From Chloroflexota bacterium (lineage in GTDB: Bacteria; Chloroflexota; Anaerolineae; Aggregatilineales; Phototrophicaceae), in NCBI GenBank assembly GCA_020161935.1, contig JAIUNI010000002.1, positions 1-64,000 on the forward strand: a stretch of DNA of 64,000 nucleotides. Reading direction: 5' to 3'. Position 1 is the first letter of the stretch, and each line of letters starts with the position of its first letter. The notes under the pieces were generated by a model. That model was not told where the DNA came from. It ran no database searches and saw nothing but the letters and a program-made list of their open reading frames with translations. Positions 50,201 through 57,544 of the stretch are shown here, piece by piece. Made by a program: the position numbers and the translations under genes.

Positions 50201-50560
50201 TCATGTAGAACCGAGTTGGTACAGGACTTTCTGGCGGAGCAGGGCGAAGCTGGCACGCCTATACATCTGGCGCTTAATGAATTTGAGACGAGTAATTTGC
50301 CCTTCAGTATGTCCGTTGCTCCAAGGCGAGGTAAACGCTGCACGGATAAAGGCATACTCGTCGTGCAGTGACTTGGCAAACGAACGGATTTGCTTGAGGG
50401 AACTCTTCTCAGCCGTTTGTAACCATAGGTCGAATGCATCGTGATCGCGGTCATGAAGTGCTTTGCGAAACTGGTGAATGAGGCGGTGACACTGAGTGAC
50501 CACGTCGTCCTGAGCTTTACCCCGAATAGTGGTTCTTCCACAATCCATGTAGTTCATCAT
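50201..50560 (-). pseudogene. ISL3-family transposase C-terminal remnant
   Basis: The frame encodes only the last 110 or so residues of an ISL3-type transposase. FDLWLQTAEKSSLKQIRSFAKSLHDEYAFIRAAF is followed by the characteristic SNGHTEGQITRLKFIKRQMYRRASFALLRQKVL. The N-terminal zinc domain and the first catalytic Asp residues are absent, and the sequence to the right is unrelated. It is a decayed insertion sequence marking a junction between the recombinase-2 region and the denitrification island. Confidence 0.8.
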
Positions 50561-50712
50561 AGTTCATATCAGAATCGGCAATGGAACCGAGTGACCAATG
50601 CCTTGTCTCATGCCTGTTTTATGTGAAGTCGGTTTCGATTCAACAGACTGTGCGGAAGAACCACTCGATAGGGTGAAGCTCAATACAGAAAAGGAGGGGG
50701 CTTAGGATTCGT

Positions 50713-50806
50713 GATGCTGTTGGCGAATCCCAGAGGGCACGGGTGTAGGGGCAGACCTATGTGTCTGCCCTGGGCACCCTACAAACACCAATTCGCCAAC
50801 AACATC
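50713..50806. repeat. 94-bp MITE-like hairpin
   Basis: Terminal inverted repeats GATGCTGTTGGCGAAT (50713-50728) and ATTCGCCAACAACATC (50791-50806) match at 15 of 16 positions. An inner GGGCAGAC/GTCTGCCC hairpin and the tail CCCTACAAAC connect it to the dispersed hairpins of the left part of the window. It lies in the 320-base gap between the transposase remnant and nirK; nothing else is seen there. Confidence 0.55.
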
Positions 50807-50880
50807 GTTTCAAACCTGCCCTTACGACAATCTGTGCATAGTATTGAGGCGAAAGCACGCGCTATGCCCCGCAATCCTCG

Positions 50881-52356
50881 TTAATGCCCCGATCCTTCGG
50901 TAAGCACGCCGTTGAAAATATCCGGCTGTTCCTCGCCCTCGACATACAGGTAGCCTGCCAACCCGCGTTCCAGCCGCGACAGCGCGTGATCCACCAGGAT
51001 ATAGCGCCCCGGGACCTCAACCTTGAACTCGACCATCGTCGCGCCGCCTGGCGGGACAATCGTCGTCTGCACGTCGGTGAGCGGCGGCGAGGTCAGCGAC
51101 CCCAAATTATAAACCCGGTCAAAGATTTCGCCAATGATGTGGAACGACGAAATTTTGTTGGGACCGCCGACACCGAAATAGATGCGAACTGTTTCGTCGA
51201 CATTCGCCCGGAGCGCATTCTCGTCAGTTGTGAGTGCCATCGATGCACCATTGAAGACATAGTACTGTGGACGTTCGTCGAGCATCGCCTGATAGTCGAA
51301 GGTCAGGTTGCCCTGCGTGCCGAACGGCTGGACCGTGTAAACCTCGCCCTGCATGACATAAAATTCTCGGTCAACCGGCGGCAGCCCACCGGCTGGCTCG
51401 ACGACGATCAGCCCATACATGCCGTTGGCGATATGTTGGGCGACGCTGGGTGTGGCACAATGATAGACGTAGACGCCGGGTGCCAACGCCTTAAACGAGA
51501 AACTGGTCGATTCGCCGGGGTTCGTCTGAGTGAAGACCGCGCCGCCGCCGGGACCTGTCACGGCGTGCAGGTCAATCGAATGGTGCATCTGGCTGCTACT
51601 GTCGTTGCGGATATTCACTTCAACGGTATCGCCGACCTGCACGCGGATCATGGGTCCGGGGATTTGGCCGTCGAAGGTGAAGTAGCGGTAGGTCGTGCCG
51701 TCGGCGAGGATGCCGTTGACCTCGATAGCATTCAGATTGACGCGCACATTAGTTGGTCCGCGATCCCCGACTGGCACAGGTAAATCAGCGGGGTTACGCA
51801 CCACCGACACGGCACCGGCGGTAGCGGGCGCGGCAGTCGGCACAGCAGCGACGGTCATCGCCATTGGCGTAGCGTTGACATAGCTGGCGAGTGCTTCCCC
51901 TGCGACCGTCAATGTGCCCCACATGCCGATCTGTCGATGACCGGGCTGGGCGCAATAATAGACGAAATCACCGGGATGATCGGGGACGAACTCGACGGTC
52001 GCCTGCTCGTCAAGCATTAACAGTTCACCGGTGTAGACATTGAATTCATCGATCTTCAGGTCGTGTAACACCGGATCGCCGTTGATCACGGTGATCCGCA
52101 CGGTGTCACCGACATTGGCAGTGAGTTGGGGATTTATTTGTCCATCGATGCCCCCGCCGACACCGATAAAAGCCATTGGTGGAGTTTGTCCCATGATAGT
52201 TTGAAGCGTGTATTCAACAATATTGGTGTTGCCCTGTGCAGCAGCACGCAACAGCGGTGCGGCAGCAACACTGCCGACTATAACACCCGTTATTTTTAGA
52301 AAGTCGCGCCGATCCAGTCTTTGCGTTATGTACTCGTTAAACTTTTGGTTCTTCAT
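50881..52356 (-). CDS. nirK: Copper nitrite reductase with N-terminal cupredoxin fusion
   Basis: The 491-residue protein reduces nitrite to nitric oxide in the envelope. It opens with a Tat-like signal (DRRDFLKITGVIVGS). An extra cupredoxin domain follows (about 45-155) with type 1 copper ligands in LHDLKI and YYCAQPGHRQIGM. After an Ala/Thr linker come the two nitrite reductase domains (about 195-480): MHHSIDLHAV and VYHCATPSVAQHIANGMYG carry the type 1 and type 2 copper ligands, and SSFHIIG the remaining type 2 His. The fused cupredoxin probably acts as an internal electron donor. It overlaps the upstream ferredoxin gene by 20 bases and is under the FNR box at 52647. Confidence 0.9.
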   Translation of the reverse strand: MKNQKFNEYITQRLDRRDFLKITGVIVGSVAAAPLLRAAAQGNTNIVEYTLQTIMGQTPPMAFIGVGGGIDGQINPQLTANVGDTVRITVINGDPVLHDLKIDEFNVYTGELLMLDEQATVEFVPDHPGDFVYYCAQPGHRQIGMWGTLTVAGEALASYVNATPMAMTVAAVPTAAPATAGAVSVVRNPADLPVPVGDRGPTNVRVNLNAIEVNGILADGTTYRYFTFDGQIPGPMIRVQVGDTVEVNIRNDSSSQMHHSIDLHAVTGPGGGAVFTQTNPGESTSFSFKALAPGVYVYHCATPSVAQHIANGMYGLIVVEPAGGLPPVDREFYVMQGEVYTVQPFGTQGNLTFDYQAMLDERPQYYVFNGASMALTTDENALRANVDETVRIYFGVGGPNKISSFHIIGEIFDRVYNLGSLTSPPLTDVQTTIVPPGGATMVEFKVEVPGRYILVDHALSRLERGLAGYLYVEGEEQPDIFNGVLTEGSGH

Positions 52357-52594
52357 ACTTTATAGTTCCTCTGATAGATTCTTGCTTCTGATCGTATCGC
52401 ACAACGATATAGGGCAGTTCAATTGCATCAACCGGGCAAATCGTCTCACAGATGGCGCAGTACGTACATAAGTCAGGAAAGACAAGCACAGCTTTGCCCT
52501 CAACCAGAGCCAAAGCGTTCGTCGGGCAAGCGGTGATGCAGTCGCCGCAGCCAGTGCAGGTATTTTGGTTCAGTCGAGGAAGCCAATCGCTCAT
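52337..52594 (-). CDS. 2x[4Fe-4S] ferredoxin
   Basis: The 85-residue protein has two ferredoxin motifs, CTGCGDCITACP and CTYCAICETICP, each binding one [4Fe-4S] cluster. ATG 52594 follows TTAGGAGAAAGGC. Its end overlaps the nirK start, so the two form one operon. It probably supplies or accepts electrons in anaerobic nitrogen-oxide metabolism. A perfect FNR box lies 53 bases upstream of its start codon. Confidence 0.92.
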   Translation of the reverse strand: MSDWLPRLNQNTCTGCGDCITACPTNALALVEGKAVLVFPDLCTYCAICETICPVDAIELPYIVVRYDQKQESIRGTIKYEEPKV

Positions 52595-52646
52595 GCCTTT
52601 CTCCTAACATCTGGTATCAGGATACAGGCGAATAAATGCTTCGTCC

Positions 52647-52660
52647 TTGATCTAGATCAA
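52647..52660. promoter_or_regulatory. FNR/DNR-type binding box
   Basis: TTGATCTAGATCAA matches the FNR consensus TTGAT-n4-ATCAA perfectly. It lies between the Crp/Fnr gene and the ferredoxin-nirK operon, at the right distance (53 bases before ATG) for activation of that operon under low oxygen or nitric oxide. Confidence 0.85.
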
Positions 52661-52673
52661 GTTGGGCAATGAA

Positions 52674-53339
52674 TCAGAGCGTCGCCAGATCGCGCAGCAG
52701 GTCTTCACGCACTATCAGGACGCGGTGGCGGTCGAAGCGGATCACGCCGCTCTCTTCCAGTGTGCGCAGGGCACGGCTGATCGTTTCGGGTGTGGTGGCG
52801 AGATAGGCGGCGATCGCGGCGCGGGTGACACCGGGGGCGCTCAGAGCGGGGTCTTCCGCCTGTTTGAGCAGGAAACGCGCTAGGCGCACGACCACACCGT
52901 AGAGCGCCAAGTCTTCAATGTGGTGGACAAGCCCGCGTATTCGTCCGGCAAGTAGCTTAATCACGCGCCGCGCCAGCGCGGGGTCGGTGGTAAGCGCCGC
53001 GTTGATACCCTCAGCAGGAATTAGCCAGACGCTCGTCTCGCTCAGCGCGGTGGCACAAGCGGGATTTGCGCCGCCATCGAACGAGGCGACTTCATTGAAG
53101 GTGTTGCCCGCGCCGAGTAGATGGAGGATGTGTTCGACGCCACCGGGGTTGATCTTGACGATTTTGACGCTACCCGTTTTGATCAGCCACATGCCGAGCG
53201 CCAGATCGCCTTCTTGGAAGATCGTTTCGTTCGGCTCGAAGTGACGCAAAATCGCGCGAGCACCCAGCAGATCGAGCGTGGCTTGGGCGCACTCCTTAAA
53301 GTAGGGATGCGCACGCAAATGGTCAATGAGGTCGAGCAT
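52674..53339 (-). CDS. Crp/Fnr-family transcriptional regulator
   Basis: The start ATG 53339 gives 221 residues; the open frame further upstream is not conserved-looking. The cyclic-nucleotide-binding-like domain (about 10-125) has IFQEGDLALGMWLIKTGSVKI, followed by the dimer helix and a winged HTH with TRAAIAAYLATTPETISRALRTLEE. The E-x2-SR motif in the recognition helix predicts binding to TTGAT-n4-ATCAA boxes, as found just downstream. The N-terminal cysteines of FNR are absent, so it is more like DNR/NnrR regulators that respond to nitric oxide. It is the likely activator of the ferredoxin-nirK operon. Confidence 0.88.
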   Translation of the reverse strand: MLDLIDHLRAHPYFKECAQATLDLLGARAILRHFEPNETIFQEGDLALGMWLIKTGSVKIVKINPGGVEHILHLLGAGNTFNEVASFDGGANPACATALSETSVWLIPAEGINAALTTDPALARRVIKLLAGRIRGLVHHIEDLALYGVVVRLARFLLKQAEDPALSAPGVTRAAIAAYLATTPETISRALRTLEESGVIRFDRHRVLIVREDLLRDLATL

Positions 53340-53612
53340 GAGAGTCAGTTTTGAATGAGAAAGTACGCCAATTGTAACGCACGCCAAGTAATAGATCACC
53401 TCTGCGGACGAATTGACTGAGCGAACCTGCACCATTCTCAAAGTTCTGATAATTGGTGTTATATAGAACATCATAGACTGACGCTTTGGTCATTTGTCTG
53501 CCTCATCCCCTATGAATTTAAGTCAAGTAGCCCTAGGTGATGATAATTGCCGCACCGGTTCACAGTTTTTTCTTTGTGTTATCTCTACTAGACTCAAAAT
53601 TATAGAGCCAAA

Positions 53613-56600
53613 CTAATCTTCAAACCCATGACCCCGAAACTTCAGTGTTCGGCTGTTCTCGTTGATCGTCCGCACCGTCGCATCGTCGAACCCGGCTTCG
53701 CGTTCGGCGCTGATCTCAAGTGTGATTGTTACACCAGTTCCGGTCAGACTTGTGAGGCGCTGGATGATTTCCTCAACGATGGTTGCCATCTCTTTATTGC
53801 CACGCTGCGGGTCGATTTCGACTGTGCCATGATAGCGGGTAATGCGTTTCGGCTTGGCGGTGAGGGTAGGCTGAAGTGGGCTAGAACCGCTGATCGAGCG
53901 GTCGTTTGCCGCTGACGGCGCGGCTCCCAAAGCCGAGTCGCGTTTACGCTGCTCTGCCTCAATCTGTGCATCTGCCACTTCAGGGCGTATCAACACCGCG
54001 TTATCATCGAAATACAAGCTGGGCGCTGGCTGCCGATACACTAACCCTTTGTAGGCTCCGTCCAAACCAACCATCGTTGCATAGCCGAACGGCGCATCAT
54101 CACGGGCGATACCGTCGCTCACCGCTTCCAGCAAAACATTCTCGTCATACAAACGGGGGAGATAGCAATAACGGGCAAGGTACTCCCAGAGTAGTTTCAG
54201 CCCTAAGTGTTCTTGATCGCGCCAGAGAAACCGATCCAATTCCATGCGGAGATTGTCGGGCGACCAGCGCGGAATGAGCATTTCGCTTTGGCGCAGTTTA
54301 CGCCCAGCCCGATCATAAAAGCTATCCTGTCCGGCAATGCGATGTGCCTGATATTCAATCGCGCCTGTGGGATCAGGCTGCACCGGGACGATCAACCAAC
54401 TGTACGTTTCCTGCAAGCGGCTGAGCAGCGTTTCCTCGGTGCGCTTGCAGTTGGTCTCGACCTGCTTCCTCTGCTGTGCGTCCAGATTGAGCGGCTCGGC
54501 TTCGTCCCTGATCGACTTCCATGCCAGATACTCGCGTAGCGCCTTTTCCCATGCCTCGGCATTTTCGACATCAGCGGCGATGAACACCAGCATGTTGCGA
54601 TAGAGACGCGGCGAACTCCCGCGATTTTCGAGGATTTCCTGCGCCACGCGCTGTGCTTGAGAAATGCCATTGCCGCGCTTATGCGCGTATTCTGGCGCGA
54701 GAACGACGACCCGCGTGCGCCATTCATCTGCGACATCGCCCGAAGTTTGTGGCGCGACGTGGGTGCCAGCGAAGTCCTCACGTCGGGGCTTACCAACGCG
54801 CAGCCGAGCAATCGCCTCTTTGTACACCTCGTCGGCATGGATGTTCTGCGCGCGATCCTGCGCCATGCGGTTGACGGTCGGGCGGGTATCGTACCAGTAG
54901 CGGCTGCTGTCGCTGTACAGGTATGTCAGTTGATTGCTCATGCGGCGTAGGGCGTCGTTGAACGCGGCAAGCTGCTCACCCGGTTGCACCGTCGCTAATC
55001 GGATGCGAACTTCTTCCACACCACGCACAGACTGCCCGGTGACAGACGGCGCGCTGCCGATAAATATTGATCTGCCGACACGGCGGGCGGCAGTATATTG
55101 TCCCAGAGTCGGCACGCTTGTATCGAGTTGATATGGTTTTGAGCCTTGCCCGTCAATGTCGGCATCGACGATGGCAGACCAGCCATCGGGCAAGTAGCGC
55201 AGCAGTTCATTACGCACCGCCGGGGCGAACAATGGGATTGACCCCGGCATGATCATGAGCGATTGATCGTTGTCGTTCCACAGCCGATGGATCACGGTCG
55301 CCATCAAGCGCAGTACGCCGCGCGTGCGCTGGAAACGGTCGAGCGTTGACCAGTCCTCATACAGCCGAGCGAACAACTCTGGATGAATGGGGTAGGCTTC
55401 TTTCATGCGGCGCATGTAATCGCCTTCGCCCACGCCCGACGGAAATTCACCGCTGTTGCCTGCGTACATCTCGCGGAACGCGGCGATCACCGCATCGCGA
55501 GCGGCGTAATCCATCTCCGACGAGAACAAGCGTCGGCGCACAATTTCGAAACTCTCGGTCGCCGTGACCGGCTTCCACACCGACTCGATGCGCCCAATCG
55601 TCTTGGCGAGAATGTCCAGCGCCGCTTTGCCGCCCTCACCGCCGATTTCGTTGTCACTTTCCGGGATCGACACCAACAGCATCGCATCGCTGGAACGCTT
55701 GACCGCTTCGGTGAGCGACTGCACAAACGACATGACACTATCGAATGATCCGGCGGACAGCCGTTCGCCCACACCAAAGAGGTTGCGTGCGAAGGCGACC
55801 AATTCGTCGATGACGATGAGCGCCGGTCCGTGAGCTTCCAGCAGTTTCGTCAGCGTCTCTGTGCCGGGGTTGACCGCCGCAAGATCGTCTTTCTCGACCA
55901 ACTGATAAGCGGAGTGTCCCCCCAACTGATAGGCGATTTCACCCCACAGCGTATGGGTAGTGCAGTCGGGATACTGGCGCGGCTGCGTGGGACTGAAGTC
56001 GAGACCGACGATCACCGCACGCTTGGCGAAGATACGATCATCAATCTGCGGGAACTCGTTCGTGATGGTTTCGCCGCCGGGGATTTCGCTAAAGCCGATT
56101 TGTCCACCGAACAGGTGATAGAGCGCCAACATACTGTGCGTCTTACCACCGCCGAACGCGGTCTGAAGCTGCACCACCGGGTCGCCGCCCTGACCCGTGA
56201 GACGGCGCACGCCTGTCACCAACAAGTCACGCAAACCCTCGGTCAGATACGTGCGGCGGAAGAACTCGACCGGATCGGCATATTCGACTGCCGCCTTGCC
56301 CTGCATGACATCGGCGATATTGGCGACGAAATCCCCAAGGATGTAGCGCCCCTCCATCACGTCGGGATGCGGCTTGACAACCATGCGCCACGGGCGTAAG
56401 CCGGGGGTCGTCATCGTAGGCACTGCCATCATGTCGAGCGATCCAGTTTTCCTGCCGGACTGTTTCTGTTCGGCTTCAAAGCGCAGTCGCAGCAGGTCTT
56501 GGGCGATGTCGCGAGGAATCTGAGCTTGTTCAGGCGCGCCAACCGCTTCGAGCAAGCGCATGGCGGTATCGACAATACGATAGGCTTCGTCGTTCGTAAA

Positions 56601-56924
56601 CGACTTTTGATGCGCCCATGCGACGCGCGCGTCTTGCAGTTCGCCGACGTATGAGCGTTCTGACTTGCCCAAGCGCGCTTTGAAGACTTGTTCCCACCGG
56701 CGCTGGATGGCGTTCAAACAGGCTTGCGCGTCCATCTCGCGGGCTGCACCCTCGGCGCTGGTGCTGGCAAGTCCGCCGTATGCGCCCGTCGTGAGCGCGT
56801 CATTGATTTCAGCGATCAGTTTATTGCCATAGACGCGAGCGTATTCACGCACCACGAACGGCGCGAGTCCTGCTTTCAGCGCATCCATCACTTCGCTGAC
56901 GCGATCACGGTTACTTTTCGCCAT
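53613..56924 (-). CDS. DUF499 AAA+ ATPase (COG1483-type), defence operon
   Basis: The 1103-residue protein is a large ATPase of the DUF499 family. Walker A is QTAFGGGKTHSML near residue 254 and Walker B ALIVIDELVAFAR near 369, followed by a sensor-like MLLVSIPESDNEIGG. The long C-terminal part ends in a disordered linker (about 985-1020) and a small alpha/beta domain. DUF499 proteins typically sit next to DUF1156 methylases and helicases in predicted restriction-like defence clusters. It is the last gene of the operon and starts one base after the DUF5615 toxin stop. Expected role: ATP-driven motor or sensor of the defence complex. Confidence 0.85.
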   Translation of the reverse strand: MAKSNRDRVSEVMDALKAGLAPFVVREYARVYGNKLIAEINDALTTGAYGGLASTSAEGAAREMDAQACLNAIQRRWEQVFKARLGKSERSYVGELQDARVAWAHQKSFTNDEAYRIVDTAMRLLEAVGAPEQAQIPRDIAQDLLRLRFEAEQKQSGRKTGSLDMMAVPTMTTPGLRPWRMVVKPHPDVMEGRYILGDFVANIADVMQGKAAVEYADPVEFFRRTYLTEGLRDLLVTGVRRLTGQGGDPVVQLQTAFGGGKTHSMLALYHLFGGQIGFSEIPGGETITNEFPQIDDRIFAKRAVIVGLDFSPTQPRQYPDCTTHTLWGEIAYQLGGHSAYQLVEKDDLAAVNPGTETLTKLLEAHGPALIVIDELVAFARNLFGVGERLSAGSFDSVMSFVQSLTEAVKRSSDAMLLVSIPESDNEIGGEGGKAALDILAKTIGRIESVWKPVTATESFEIVRRRLFSSEMDYAARDAVIAAFREMYAGNSGEFPSGVGEGDYMRRMKEAYPIHPELFARLYEDWSTLDRFQRTRGVLRLMATVIHRLWNDNDQSLMIMPGSIPLFAPAVRNELLRYLPDGWSAIVDADIDGQGSKPYQLDTSVPTLGQYTAARRVGRSIFIGSAPSVTGQSVRGVEEVRIRLATVQPGEQLAAFNDALRRMSNQLTYLYSDSSRYWYDTRPTVNRMAQDRAQNIHADEVYKEAIARLRVGKPRREDFAGTHVAPQTSGDVADEWRTRVVVLAPEYAHKRGNGISQAQRVAQEILENRGSSPRLYRNMLVFIAADVENAEAWEKALREYLAWKSIRDEAEPLNLDAQQRKQVETNCKRTEETLLSRLQETYSWLIVPVQPDPTGAIEYQAHRIAGQDSFYDRAGRKLRQSEMLIPRWSPDNLRMELDRFLWRDQEHLGLKLLWEYLARYCYLPRLYDENVLLEAVSDGIARDDAPFGYATMVGLDGAYKGLVYRQPAPSLYFDDNAVLIRPEVADAQIEAEQRKRDSALGAAPSAANDRSISGSSPLQPTLTAKPKRITRYHGTVEIDPQRGNKEMATIVEEIIQRLTSLTGTGVTITLEISAEREAGFDDATVRTINENSRTLKFRGHGFED

Positions 56925-56925
56925 A

Positions 56926-57261
56926 CTATAAATACTCCACGTGGTTTTTCATCTCGTCTGCGTCGTATACGGAGCAGATGAGTTCTAATTTCGTCACCCA
57001 ATCCCCGATTGAATGTTTATTTGGCTTGCCGTAAATGATGCCCCAGTGTTCCACACCTTCAGACGCCATCACCAGCAAATCGGTATCCGCTGTGACCAAT
57101 GCGCGTTCCATCTCAATGGCGCGTTTGAGGTGACTCGCGTCGCTTTCTCCCAGCGCATCGAGATCGCGCACACTTACGGCATCAATGCCTCGCAGACGAA
57201 GCTGCTCAGCAATCGCGGGCGTGAGATTTTCATCCAAATAGAGGCGAATGGCGGCTGCCAA
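56926..57261 (-). CDS. DUF5615 PIN-like toxin
   Basis: The best start is TTG 57261, seven bases after AAGGAG and inside the end of the DUF433 gene; an upstream ATG frame merely reads through that gene. The 111-residue product has the PIN-like DUF5615 (Mut7-C) signature: IRLYLDENLTPAIAEQLRLRGIDAVSV, DASHLKRA, and ALVTADTDLLVMA with the acidic residues expected of an RNase centre. It ends ...ELICSVYDADEMKNHVEYL, almost identical to the broken copy at 7864. It is co-translated with its DUF433 antitoxin and ends one base before the DUF499 gene, so it is embedded within the defence operon. Confidence 0.85.
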   Translation of the reverse strand: MAAAIRLYLDENLTPAIAEQLRLRGIDAVSVRDLDALGESDASHLKRAIEMERALVTADTDLLVMASEGVEHWGIIYGKPNKHSIGDWVTKLELICSVYDADEMKNHVEYL

Positions 57262-57532
57262 TGCGTTTCTCCTTAAAAGCGTCCGCAATCGCGTTTTGTG
57301 CCGCGATCTGGTCGTCAATTTCCGCTTTGTGATCGTAGTAATAAGCAAGCGCTGCATACACCTGTGCCAGTGTCAGATGATAGTCCGCCGCAATCTCGTC
57401 CGGCGTTTGCATATGGACGATCTTGGCGATCACAATGGCGGACACTTCGATGGTCGTCCCGGCAATACAAGGTCGTCCGCTGCGTACCGCCGGATTGGTC
57501 GAGATTAGATTGATGCTGATGATCGTATCCAC
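57230..57532 (-). CDS. DUF433 antitoxin
   Basis: The 100-residue protein starts at GTG 57532 behind AGAGGTTTTTAA. It has the DUF433 pattern NPAVRSGRPCIAGTTIEV, a winged-helix stretch YHLTLAQVYAALAYYYDHKAEID and a basic tail KEKRIGSRHSPLF. It probably neutralises the DUF5615 protein encoded next and may repress its own transcription. It lies 12 bases after the methylase stop codon. Paralogue of the gene at 8168-8470. Confidence 0.88.
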   Translation of the reverse strand: MDTIISINLISTNPAVRSGRPCIAGTTIEVSAIVIAKIVHMQTPDEIAADYHLTLAQVYAALAYYYDHKAEIDDQIAAQNAIADAFKEKRIGSRHSPLFG

Positions 57533-57544
57533 TTAAAAACCTCT

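Noticed and set aside
50095..50541. 148-codon minus-strand frame overlapping the transposase remnant
   Set aside because: It is a different frame of the ISL3 remnant; only the 50201-50560 frame shows transposase motifs.
53339..53474. N-terminal extension of the Crp/Fnr frame
   Set aside because: The residues are not family-like and the ATG at 53339 begins exactly at the expected N-terminus.
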